DNA from: Dryomyza anilis | Taxonomy: Eukaryota; Arthropoda; Insecta; Diptera; Dryomyzidae | Assembly: GCA_951804985.1 (NCBI GenBank) | Contig: OX638132.1 | Location: 46,886,800-46,950,799 of the forward strand | DNA length: 64,000 bases | Reading direction: 5' to 3' | Shown here: piece after piece, positions 13,458 through 22,913 of the stretch | Layout: each line of letters opens with the position of its first letter | Numbering within the stretch: the first letter of the stretch is position 1 | Translations under genes and position numbers: made by a program | Notes under the pieces: generated by a model | Databases searched by the model: none | What the model was told of the DNA's origin: nothing | What the model saw: the letters and a program-made list of their open reading frames with translations, nothing else

Positions 13458-13550
13458 TTTTTTTTTCTTTTAATGTGGGATAAAAAAAAATAGAGCCACA
13501 GCACTCAGACAGGGTTATATCCATTGTGCTGTGACCCAGTTCCCTGGTTT

Positions 13551-16500
13551 TTAATGATACTTCTTAGATTCATTATTGAATCTAAGAAGGCTATTGTGTG
13601 ATAGAGAGTGAAGCTGATCCTCTCTCATCAAGTCTGTGCCAAAGATCTGCCTTCTTATTCTAGAAAATGCTGGACAGTCACAGAGATAGTGCTCTGTGGT
13701 GCCAGTTTCTTCGTAGCAGGCAGAACATAAGGCGCTTTCGGCCAGGCCGATTGCGTTCATGTGTTTTTCACATGCGTTGTGTCCCGTTAGAAGTCCCGTC
13801 AGTTTTCTGCACTCCTTTCTACTTAAGGAAAGTAGAAACGAGGCCGATCTTTTGGTTATCGTCGGTGTCATGAGCTTGGAGAATCTGCATTTCGTCTCAT
13901 TCAGCCATCTGCTGTTGTGTGCGGAGGCGACCCAAGAGCTGATGACGAATTTCCCCGTAGATGCAGGTAGTCCAAGCACAGGTTCTGGTCCAAATGGATT
14001 ATCCTCAGATCCAGCACGTGCTAGTTCGTCAGATGTTTCATTGCCCGAAACTCCTTTATGGCCCGGCACCCAAATCAGTTTCAGTGTATTGTATTTACCA
14101 ACACAATTGAGACGTGATCTGCATTGACGTACAATTTTGGATGTGATGACCTGGTTGTTCAAAGCCATAAGAGCAGCCTGACTATCGCTGCAAACTGATA
14201 TAGCCCTGTTCTGCCATCTATTATCCGCAATGTAGTCCATAGCCATAAGTATAGCATAGACTTCGGCTTGAAATACCGAGGCATTGTCGCCTAAGGCGAA
14301 GTGAAGTCTGCGGTCATCCGGTTCCACAAACACTCCAGCACCAGATCCCTGATCTGTTCTGGAGCCGTCTGTGAAAATGCGGTGTGACCCTCTACCTGGC
14401 TCACAGTCAGGCGTTAGCCAGTCTTGAATGTCAGGTTGGCAGACCTCAAAATTTCGTCTTGGTAATATTTCTGTTATCATTGCATCAGAGGGCATCTCCA
14501 GTAGACAGGTGTCTAATGGAGTGTCAAGTGCAATATCAGAGATATTCCAGGGAACATTAAACCAGAAACCACCTCGTTTTAGTCTCCAGCAGCCTTTCAT
14601 GGCTTCGCCTCTGATGAAGATGTCAAGTGGTGGTAGGTTTAAGATTCAGTGCTGGACCAGGTGTAGTGGGAAAGGCACCCGTAACACCCAGACACACAGT
14701 TCTCTGAATCTTGGCAAGACTAGTTGTCACGCATTTTCGCGATAGCTTGTTCCACCAGACTACCGATGCATATGATATCATCGGTCTTATCATTGCCGTG
14801 TAAATCCATAAGGTTTTGCTCGGCGATAGTCCCCATGTCTTCCCAAAAATTCCTCTGCATTGCCAGAAGGCATTCAATGCTCGCGAAATTTTATTTTCAA
14901 CATGTTTTGTCCAAAGTAGTTTACTATCTAGAGTTAAGCCCAGATATTTTACTTCGTTAGACAGAGGAATAGTGACACCCTTAAGTACTGGTAGAGATAA
15001 TCCTGTCATTATTCTTTTCCTAGTGAAGAGAACAATCCCTGTTTTGTGAGGGTTGACGGAAAGTCCGTTTGCAGTACACCAGCTGTCAATTCGGTTCAAC
15101 GAGTTTTGTGTTTTAACACAGACCTCATTGAGGGAAAAGCCTGTGGCAAGAATGGCAACATCATCTGCATAGGCCTGGGAATAGACACCTGGTCCATCGA
15201 GATCGTTGACTAGAGAGTCAACCAGCATACACCAGAGCAGGGGGGAGAGAACGCCTCCTTGAGGACAACCTCTATTCACCCCTGCCATAATATACTGACC
15301 GCACTCCGCCTCCGAAGTGATGGTCCTAAACATTAGCATTGACCTTAGCCATTTGACCAATGTTTCATCTATTCCATGCCTTCTAGCTGCGTCACACATT
15401 CCATCAAAAGTCGCATTATCAAAAGCACCCTCGATGTCAACAAATATGCCCATCACGTACATCTTCCTCTGAAAAGCATGCTCGATCCGGCCAACCAGAT
15501 GTTGCAATGCTGTTTCACAGGATTTTCCACGTTGGTAGGCATGTTGTCTTGATGATAGTGGGTACCTTGACAGCGATGTTTTTCTGATGTGCAGCTCAAC
15601 TAGTCTTTCTAGACACTTTAGTATGAAGGACATCATACTAATGGGTCTGAAGCTCTTGGCTATGGAATAGTCTACTCTTCCAACTTTAGGAATGAAGGCT
15701 ACTTTAACTAAACGCCAGGATGTCGGAATGTATGCCCATGCGAGACTTGCTCTAAAGATCTTCTTTAGGCATGGTAGCAATTGGGTTATACCTTCCTGTA
15801 GCATGACTGGGTAGATGCCATCCGGTCCAGGTGACTTGAAGCCATCAAAAGAGGCCACTGCGTATTGGATAGCTTCATCGTATACAACCAATCTGGCAAC
15901 CTGCCAGTCATGTTTTGTCACATTAGAGTTGTTATTGCAGTCCCTAGTGCTGGGATTACAAAGTGGCCCTATGTGGATTTGATTTCCCGGAAAGTGAGTC
16001 TCAACTAGGACACTGAGTGCCTCTGTCTTAGACTCAGTATACGAGCCATCAGGTCTCCGCAGTGAGTCCAGTCGAGCAGTTCGGTCTCTTTTAAGAAACT
16101 TGACCAATCTGCTAGTCTCACTGCAGGATTCGATGCTACTGCAGAAGTCTTTATAGGAAACACTTTTCGATTTACGAATTCGTTTCTTATACTCTTTCTG
16201 CTTAGCTCGATAAAGAAACCAGTCAGAGTCTAAGTTGCTCCTTAGGGCCCTATTTAGAAGCTTTCTGGAATCCTTGCGCAAGGTTTCAAGACAAGCGTTC
16301 CACCAAGGAACGGGAGGTCTAGATAACGTTTTTCGTACCGGACATGTTCGTACAAAACTAGAATTTATGACATCGTTCATAACTTGAACGGACGTCTCAA
16401 TACTTTCTTTGGTACGAATTCTGACAGGAATATTGAGGGAATTCTCAAGTTCATGTCTGAAGCGTGCCCAGTTCGTTTTTCTGGGGTTTCTTACCGTCAT

Positions 16501-17196
16501 AGAGGGCAGCACCTCTCGGTCAGTATGAAACTCGATATACCTGTGGTCCGATAAAGAATCTTCTTTAAGAACCTTCCAGTTAAAGATTGACTCTCTCAGT
16601 CTACAGTTAGACAAAGTAAGGTCAATCACTTCCTGTCTTCTAGCAGTCACAAAAGTGGGTTTATTACCAGTGTTGTGAATGTTCAGATTGGAGGTCATGA
16701 TGAAGTCAAGGAGTCTGGTACCTCGCGCGTTGCATTTACTGCTGCCCCACACAGTGTGTTGAGCATTAGCGTCACAGCAAAGAATAAGGCCGGTCTCCTT
16801 AAGATCACAGTACTCTATGAGCTCAACAATTGCCTTTGGCGGAGGAGGCAGTAGTGAGTCATAGGGGAAGTAGCCTGAGGCGACAATCAGATGTTTCCAT
16901 CCACTATCGCTTTCATAGCTCACTTTTGCTGCCACCAGGTCTTGCCCCCAGAATTGGGTTAACTTAGTGACAGCAAAGTGTTTCGATACTATAAGACAGC
17001 TTCTAGGCCTTGCGGCTTGCTCATCGTATAGTATGGTTTCACCACGTAGTTCACTAAGACCACAGATGCGTTTGTTATACACCCATGGTTCTTGAATAGC
17101 TGTGATGTGAGGTAATGTATGCAACATGGAGAGCCGTTTACCTAGTAAAGCGGTAGCAGCTTTAGAATGTTGCAGATTTATCTGAGTAAATATCAT
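13551..17196 (-). pseudogene. LINE-A1 ORF2: endonuclease, reverse transcriptase and RNase H (one frameshift)
   Basis: The ORF starts at 17196 (MIFTQINLQHSKAATALL), 37 bases after the ORF1 stop. The first part runs 857 codons to 14623 and the rest 349 codons to 13551. The join is broken by what looks like one extra A in TTAAACC near 14640. Domains: apurinic endonuclease-like residues 1-230 (QEPWVYN, CCDANAQHTVWGS, SDHRYIEF); reverse transcriptase about 430-720 (SPGPDGIYPVML, FRPISMMSFILKCLERLV, GCPQGGVLSPLLW, YADD at about 15160-15171); then RNase H in the second part (FTDGSRTDQGSG, FQAEVYAILMAMD, WVPGHKGVSGNETSDELA). A Cys/His cluster (HNACEKH then CSACYEE, HYLCDC) closes the protein. All catalytic motifs are present. 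In life it would nick the target and copy the LINE RNA. Confidence 0.88.
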
Positions 17197-17233
17197 GACA
17201 GGATAATTAACTCGTTTCTCATCATATGCCTAT

Positions 17234-18616
17234 TCATTTGGAATTGATTCGGAATTTGATCCGTCCAAAGAATAAGTTTAGATGGTTGTCGTACTTAGAT
17301 AGCATGACATCTAACGACTTCTGGTCTAAGCCAACAACCAGGGTTGAGCCCTCCTTGTCCTCCGGACCTCGCTCTGGTTTATGGCTATAGATTTTCCATC
17401 CGTTCGTTTCGATGCCCTGGTTCTGAGCACGTAGGCAGGCAAACACTTCCGCTGTTTTCCTGATAGGACCAGGTATCCAGCATATTGCTCGCCTGCGTTT
17501 GGGTTCGTCTCCGCTGAAAACAGCGAAGCGCGATTTGCCCAAGGAGGGGATTTTAGCAACGGCTGTGGCAATCCAATCGAAATTGGCTTGAGACGAGCAT
17601 AGCACCTTCATGATGCCATCACTCGTCTCATAGCCTTTTGCGTTTGCACTGACACCGCCGGTGCTGACTAGCCGCCAAAGATGATCGGTGCAGTGTTTTA
17701 CTTCTGCATCATTCATCTTTTGCTCCTTCCCCAATTTGCCAATAATCGCAACCGGAAGAGCTTTGCGAGCAGCATCACGATATGATACTGCTAGCCTACC
17801 TCTGCCAGTGGATGTTGAAGGCAGTTCATCCGCAGCCGATCCGGAACATGAAGCACCAGTGCTCTTGCTTGTTGAAGCAATATCACTGGAAACTGTCGAG
17901 TTCTGGGAGTTACGGGGTTTCGCAGTAGCAGTGAAGGTTTTAAACTTCTTGCCATTGCGCTTCTCAGGTGCATTGGCAGCCACAACAGCAGCAGCGGATG
18001 GTCCGGCTTCAGTCGGAGTAACCTCCACCGATCTATCGCGTTTTGCTGTGGTAGCTGGGGAAGAGAAAGCTCCAGCGTCGCCTTTAGCCTTTTCAGCCTC
18101 TTTGCGATCTTTCGCTTTATTCTTCCTTCTCCTACTCACCTGGGCATCGGACAACCTGACCTCCGTATTCAGAGATCCGGGTCCGGTCTTCAATGGAAGT
18201 TTAGCTTCCAGTTGGGTGTCGGTCTCTCTAGGATTAGATGCTGGTAAGACACCACTTTCCTTTGATCGACCCAAGTTTCCAAATACGTGACAGAAAGGAG
18301 CCCTGAGAGGAAACAACACTGTCGAGCAGCCATACAGTGGAGGATTAGTCGTAGGCATAGCCGAACCGACACTTTCCTCTACTTGTATGGGAACCGCTGC
18401 GTTGTCGTTATCCTCCTCTAGATTCCTAGCTGTCTCATAAATTTGGGAGATGGAGGGGCACGATGAACCCCCTGCTACAGGAGCAGAGAGGTTCATCGTA
18501 CCAGGGTTGGTTGCGTGGATTGAGGCCTCCAGAAACCTTGCCTCAGCCGCCGAAGCGGGTGGATTGCCACTTTTGTGGGTACCACCTGGAGTAGTTAAAT
18601 CTTTATGTTGACCCAT
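17234..18616 (-). CDS. LINE-A1 ORF1, Gag-like RNA-binding protein
   Basis: Uninterrupted 460-codon ORF. The N-terminal half is low-complexity and rich in Ser, Ala, Thr and Lys with a basic stretch (RRRKNKAKDRKEAEKAKG). The C-terminal half (about residues 290-460) is compact, with KHCTDHLWRLV, AICWIPGPIRKTAEVFACL and WKIYSHKPE. This pattern matches ORF1 proteins of LOA-clade LINEs that carry the DUF4780-type domain; the family name is from memory of the sequence type. Such proteins coat the LINE RNA. The start is the first Met after the leader and the spacing to ORF2 is 37 nt. A decayed parallel copy is at 41458-42660. Confidence 0.82.
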   Translation of the reverse strand: MGQHKDLTTPGGTHKSGNPPASAAEARFLEASIHATNPGTMNLSAPVAGGSSCPSISQIYETARNLEEDNDNAAVPIQVEESVGSAMPTTNPPLYGCSTVLFPLRAPFCHVFGNLGRSKESGVLPASNPRETDTQLEAKLPLKTGPGSLNTEVRLSDAQVSRRRKNKAKDRKEAEKAKGDAGAFSSPATTAKRDRSVEVTPTEAGPSAAAVVAANAPEKRNGKKFKTFTATAKPRNSQNSTVSSDIASTSKSTGASCSGSAADELPSTSTGRGRLAVSYRDAARKALPVAIIGKLGKEQKMNDAEVKHCTDHLWRLVSTGGVSANAKGYETSDGIMKVLCSSQANFDWIATAVAKIPSLGKSRFAVFSGDEPKRRRAICWIPGPIRKTAEVFACLRAQNQGIETNGWKIYSHKPERGPEDKEGSTLVVGLDQKSLDVMLSKYDNHLNLFFGRIKFRINSK

Positions 18617-18954
18617 CGCGGTGGTATAGGGGTTTCTTTAGAGTCTGCCACCCCACCAATAAAAAAGACTATGGTAGTATTTAGTTCATTACTCATCACA
18701 AGCCTGTCTGACAAGGGTGACCCTACCAGAAACTTAAAAAAAAAAAATAAGTTTCCGTCAGCTTAGCCTTATTGAGTCATTGTAACTTAAGCCCCCACAC
18801 CACGTCAAGGTAACCACCACGTTTGCCATTTACTGACGAGGGGTAGCGCGATAGAAAAATGTTTCTATAAAAAGATGTTGAGCCCCAGTCCAGGCTTGAA
18901 TCGGGGACCTTTCGGCTTACAGTCCAACGCTCTAACCACTGAGCTACCGCGGCT
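18617..18954 (-). other. LINE-A1 leader with tRNA-like head
   Basis: On the minus strand the leader opens AGCCGCGGTAGCTCAGTGG, with a box-A-like TAGCTCAGTGGTTAGAG and a box-B-like GGTCCCCGATTCAAGCC. These are RNA polymerase III internal promoter elements, about 35 bases apart. It continues through CTCGTCAGTAAATGGCAAAC, which is also in the SINE at 45358-45380, then diverges from the SINE and runs into ORF1. The 3' acceptor strand does not pair with the 5' strand, so it is not a working tRNA gene. Confidence 0.7.
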
Positions 18955-20560
18955 ATGATGCCATACATAATATTAAAAAACCGACAAATAAAGATGAGGT
19001 AAGATCGTTTCTTGGGCTTATTAATTATTATGGCAGATTGGTGAATAATTTAATCAACATAGTCCATTAAATAACCTTCTGCGTAATGATATACCATTTG
19101 AATGTAATGTGAAATGCAAGAGGTAAAGAGGCAAGCGCAGTCGGATACACTACTCACACATTATGATCCAATGAAAGTGGTGGTGTTAGCAGTGGACGCC
19201 AGTCCGATAGGCGTGGGCGCAGTGTTAAGTCACGTATTTGTAGATGTAACGGAAAACCATTACAATTTGCTTCGCAAACGTTGAATAAAGTACAACAGCG
19301 GTGGATAAGGAGGCATACGCCATTATATTCGGCGTGTGTAAATTCTATCAGTATTTGTATGGAAAAAAATCGTTTTGGTGACGGATAACAAGGCTATTTC
19401 ACAAATATTTTTTCCTGATAAGGGTTTACCTATTTTATCGGCAACAAGAATGCAGCATTACGCTATAAATCTTTCACATTTTAAATATGATATTTGTTTG
19501 AAGAAATCGAAAGACAACGCGAATGCAGATGCAATGTCGCGTCTTCCAGTTGTGGAAAGTTACACAAATATTGAAGAGGTGGATATAAAAGAATTAAATG
19601 CTATTGAAAACTTGCCGTTGACAGTGAATGAATTGGGTGAAATAACTAAATCGCATAAAGAAGTAGACAAACTACGTGAGTGTCTTAAATATGGTGGAGA
19701 TTGTCATGGAAGCGATCGGATTGGTATACCCGAAGAAGAATTCGCATTGCAAAAAGTCTGTATTTTACGGGGAATATATCCCAGGTCAACTACGCGAGAG
19801 GTTACTTGAGAACTGCATACAGTTTGGCTAGGGTTTATTGCTGGTTGAGTGGTATGGACAAAGACATCGAGAGGATGGTTGCGAGTTGCATGCACTGTCA
19901 AATGGTTAAGTCGAATCCGAAAAAAGTAGATCCAGTGCATTGTTGGATGCCTGCAAAGTAATTTTTTAAAAAAATATAGTCATTCAGCACAAACATTGTG
20001 CTCCATATAATCCGGCAACGAATGGACTGGCAGAAAAGTTTGTTCAAACGGTGAAGAATAAACTAAAAACGGCGAATTGTACTGCTGTGTCAATGAACAA
20101 AGAATTACTCAAAATATTGATGGCGTATAGACGATCCAAACATCCTGCTACAAACATATCTTCTGCGTTGTTGATGTTAGGTCGGCAGATTCAATCTCGT
20201 TTGGATCTTTTATTGCCTGGCACGTAGACCAAATGAGAATTGTTGGTGAGCAGATTAAAAAAACTTCAGTTCAACCCTGCAATATTACTATACCGTTCCT
20301 GAGAATAACGTAGATGAAACACTGGTGAAGCTGAATCTCAAGATAATGATGGCGGAGCTGAATTTTCTGAAAATGTTGGTGGTGGTGAATTGCCTGAATA
20401 TGTGGATGGTGGTGAAGCTAAATCTCAAGTTAATGATGACGGTGAAAATTATTTTAGAGGTGGCAGAGATCGGGCTGAAGAGATTGTACTGCGTCGATCA
20501 GCAAGAGAGAGAGAGACTTCATATTCATTATATCATAATTTATTTTTTATTGTTCATTTT
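18955..20560 (+). pseudogene. Mag-type Pol remnant: end of reverse transcriptase, RNase H, integrase
   Basis: Starts in the connection after the reverse transcriptase (IKKPTNKDEVRSFLGLINYY at 18975-19030). RNase H follows, with DASPIGVGAVLSH at about 19195 and FYQYLYG, VTDNKAISQIF, then DNANADAMSRLPV at about 19515. The integrase zinc-binding region is at 19850-19900 (MVASCMHCQMVKSNP), followed by a gap where most of the catalytic core should be. The end of the core is at 19985-20215 (HCAPYNPATNGLAEKFVQTV, then AYRRSKHPATN). The C-terminus at 20390-20520 is acidic and ends with IVLRRSARERE. Frameshifts occur throughout. The longest intact stretch is 144 codons (19375-19809). Confidence 0.82.
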
Positions 20561-20616
20561 TTATTAATTCAATTCTGTATTTGATTTGGAATTTATCTAA
20601 ATTTTGCAATAAATGT

Positions 20617-20630
20617 AAGTGGTGAAAAGA
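20617..20630 (+). other. Polypurine tract of the Mag-type element
   Basis: AAGTGGTGAAAAGA immediately before the 3' LTR. Its position and purine content fit the primer site for plus-strand DNA synthesis. Confidence 0.6.
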
Positions 20631-20733
20631 TGTCATATTCTGTTACTACAAATATCAAGTGTAAAGAAAAATGAATAATAAGGCTTATATCAGTCTATAA
20701 ATGGAAGTCAACGCGTGTAGTTCATTTATAACA
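20631..20733 (+). repeat. 3' LTR of the Mag-type element
   Basis: 103 bp, TGTCATATTC...TTATAACA, matching the 5' LTR at 12402-12483. Followed by ATAAT, which nearly repeats ATAGT before the 5' LTR. Confidence 0.85.
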
Positions 20734-21990
20734 ATAATACATTTACGACTTTGTAATCGACGAAAAGCAATGCGTCCACGGTACCTTTGCTACTCTTGAA
20801 TGCTATTTGTGAAATGAATAAGTTTATTTTTTTTGCAAAAACCAAGAGATTCTTTTCGCTATTATTTTTTCAAGTAGTTTGCTTGTGCGTGAAAGTAATG
20901 AAATTGGTCCATAACCCTCTAAACTGTCTTTTGGTTATCCTGGCTTATGTATTGGCACAATTGTAGCGCATATTCAATCTTGTGGAATAATATTAGAATT
21001 AAATATATTATTATATATTTTCAAAAGACGGTGCTTTCCATTATGTGGAAGATTTTTAAGCATTGGATAACTGATTCTATCAAATCCTGGAGTTTTGCCT
21101 TTCACAGAGGATATAGCGGCAATAAGTTCAATCAGTGATATTCGAATTCAATTAATTTTGCTGTTGGGCCACCACAAAATTATATTTACATTTGTGTAGT
21201 TTTTTTTTAAGATGAATTCGGACCATTGTTTAGAAAATAAAGAAGCAATTTTTGTGGAGTCGGAAACTAAAGCTCGAATCACACGATTGCCTAAATTGTA
21301 TCAATTTCAGTTTGCATCAATTCAAAAATTTATTGTTGATTGTTGTTGATGCTCGAGTCGTCAACAAAAATTGACGCAATTTGATGATGCTTTTTCAATT
21401 TTTGTATTGAAATAGACACAAACATTTTATAAACATTTTAAATTGATACAAATTTGCGTCAACAGGAAATTTCCCCTCATGTATTGATATTCGACAAAAT
21501 TATGTTGATTGTTGATGCTTTGCAACAATCGTGTGATTCTAGCTTAAGGCACAATTGCTTGTTGAAATTTGCTTAATGCTATTGAATGAATGTTTTCCAT
21601 AAAGTCGGTTTACATTATTTCAAATTTTTTTAATTGGAGTATTTGGATTTATTTGAGATGTGAAAAGATTTACTTTTGGCGACCTTAGCCTTAGAGTGCG
21701 TAGATAGATTGTTGGTGAACAATCATTAAGCAGTGAAAGATTGGTTTGCATGAAAAAGTTTTCAACTATTTTTCCTCTAGCATTTGTGAGCGGTGACCCT
21801 CACAGAATGCTGTGTGCATTAAAATCACCTAAAATTATAGTATGATTGTTGTTGTTGCATAAACTGGTCAAGTTACCTAGGGAAAGTCGTTCGTTTGGTG
21901 GGGCATATAACGAAATTATCATTAATTTTACTTCGACTTTAATTTAATCTGCCGTCACTTGTTCTTGTTTTTTTTATGCTTGGTTAGTTC
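20734..21990 (-). pseudogene. I-clade LINE: endonuclease and N-terminal reverse transcriptase remnant
   Basis: Endonuclease motifs lie at about 21700-21960 (SLYAPPNE, GDFNAHS with a frameshift, then SPLTNARGKIVENFF) and reverse transcriptase block 2 at about 20850-20950 (GPISLLSRTSKLLEKIIAKR). It ends with AFKSSKGTVDALLF at 20735-20805. Many stops and frameshifts are present, so there is no functional product. The region 20950-21690 between the motifs is too decayed to read with confidence. Confidence 0.65.
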
Positions 21991-22295
21991 TTGTTGTTTG
22001 CTCGATGAGCATGCTTGCAGATTATGCATTCAATTTTGGTTCAATGTGTTGGGACTTGTATCCCTGAAGAACACACACACATTTTGTTTCATTTTTACAA
22101 TATTTTTTTGTGTGGTCCAATTGAAAACAATTTTTTCATTGCATAGGTGCTGGTATAAACGGATTAACCTCAAAATTAATAAAAATATATTACAAATTCG
22201 TCGTCAACAAAAATACAAAATGTGACACCCTACAGCTATTCTTTATCAATTTCAAATTTATAATATTGTTGGACACGGCTGTAGTAGTAATAAAT
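21991..22295. other. Spacer before the 412-like element
   Basis: AT-rich sequence, possibly the upstream end of the I-clade LINE. It contains no readable domain. Confidence 0.4.
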
Positions 22296-22782
22296 TGTTA
22301 CGAAAATTCAGTCTACGAAAACTGTTCTACGAGTTCGTATCGCTGGATTGTGAACAATTTATTTATTTAAATAACAACTTAAAGAATAATCACTTATATC
22401 AACTGCTGAATTTATACAATTTAGCTTAACAATGTTCACTCACGAGACGCACTAGTTCACTATCAAATCACAACTGAAGTTCTGTGCCTCAGATGCGTCT
22501 GCCTTATATACTCCAGGCATCAGTTCGACACGTTTCGACAAGCTTCGACTTCTTTCGAGAACCTTCTACTTGTTTCGTGAATGATGCATGCTATTGGCAT
22601 CTTATTCGCACTCATGTGTTTTAATGCACTGATCTTCCATCTCTTTCTCGCACACTGCCTCAGTGCGCTGAATGATCTCCCGTCTCTTTCTAACATATTG
22701 CTTAGTGCGCTGAATTGTCTTGCGTCTCATTTATTATTGTTGATTGCTTGCACTATGGGGCAAATTACATCTTTTCGTAACA
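22296..22782 (-). repeat. 3' LTR of the 412-like element
   Basis: 487 bp with inverted ends TGTTACGAAA and TTTTCGTAACA. A truncated copy of its right part (ending CTTTTCGTAACA) lies at 59204-59359, confirming it is a dispersed LTR. Confidence 0.85.
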
Positions 22783-22797
22783 CTGCCCTCCACCTAA
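22783..22797 (-). other. Polypurine tract of the 412-like element
   Basis: Minus strand TTAGGTGGAGGGCAG, directly upstream of the LTR start, as expected for plus-strand priming. Confidence 0.75.
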
Positions 22798-22913
22798 ATC
22801 TGTTCGTCCCGAACAGATGTTAATCCTCTCTTTCTCTATACGGCGCCAATCTCTCTAAATGTACTACTTACATTTTTCGTCTAACGCCTGTAGTATTCTG
22901 AATCCGATACACG

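Larger units (their letters stand above)
13310..18954 (-). mobile_element. LINE-A1: nearly complete LOA-clade LINE
   Basis: Minus-strand non-LTR retrotransposon of about 5.6 kb. From its 5' side: a tRNA-like head (18881-18954), a leader to 18617, ORF1 (18616-17234), ORF2 (17196-13551, one frameshift), and a 3' UTR ending in an ATT repeat at about 13310. ORF2 has endonuclease, reverse transcriptase and RNase H, in the order of LOA/Bilbo-type elements. Its last ~150 bp match the tail of the SINE at 45187-45512. It sits inside the Mag-type element, whose pol resumes directly at 18955. Confidence 0.8.
12402..20733 (+). mobile_element. Mag-type Ty3/gypsy LTR retrotransposon, internally deleted and split
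   Basis: Bounded by two short related LTRs (12402-12483 and 20631-20733), both TGTCATAT...TATAACA. Order inside: gag remnant (12540-12905), then an inserted MITE piece and LINE-A1 (12908-18954), then the end of reverse transcriptase, RNase H and integrase (18955-20560). A purine-rich AAGTGGTGAAAAGA precedes the 3' LTR. The missing protease and most of the reverse transcriptase were lost with the nested insertions. The pol sequence resembles the insect K02A2.6-like group, which I place in the Mag clade. Confidence 0.8.
11560..21990 (-). mobile_element. Decayed I-clade LINE, split by a Mag-type element
   Basis: Minus-strand non-LTR retrotransposon in two halves, 20734-21990 (endonuclease and first part of reverse transcriptase) and 11560-12401 (rest of the polymerase and tail). 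Translation, allowing for many frameshifts, gives SLYAPPNERLSL, a GDFNAHS endonuclease motif and NARGKIVENFF, then GPISLLSRTSKLLEKI. Across the gap it continues with FEMTFDRIGTHVIIDQLLEW and IPEGSPLSVVLFQIAYEKL. The phrase GSPLSVVLF and the spacing resemble the I factor group. The two halves read continuously across the inserted element, whose edges carry a near 5-bp duplication (ATAGT/ATAAT). Confidence 0.7.

Noticed and set aside
17688..18290. 200-codon plus-strand ORF
   Set aside because: Shadow of LINE-A1 ORF1 on the opposite strand; no domain and the minus frame is the conserved one.
18881..18954. tRNA gene on the minus strand
   Set aside because: Box A and box B are good, but the acceptor stem does not pair and the same head opens the SINE at 45423-45496. 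It is a tRNA-derived retroelement head.
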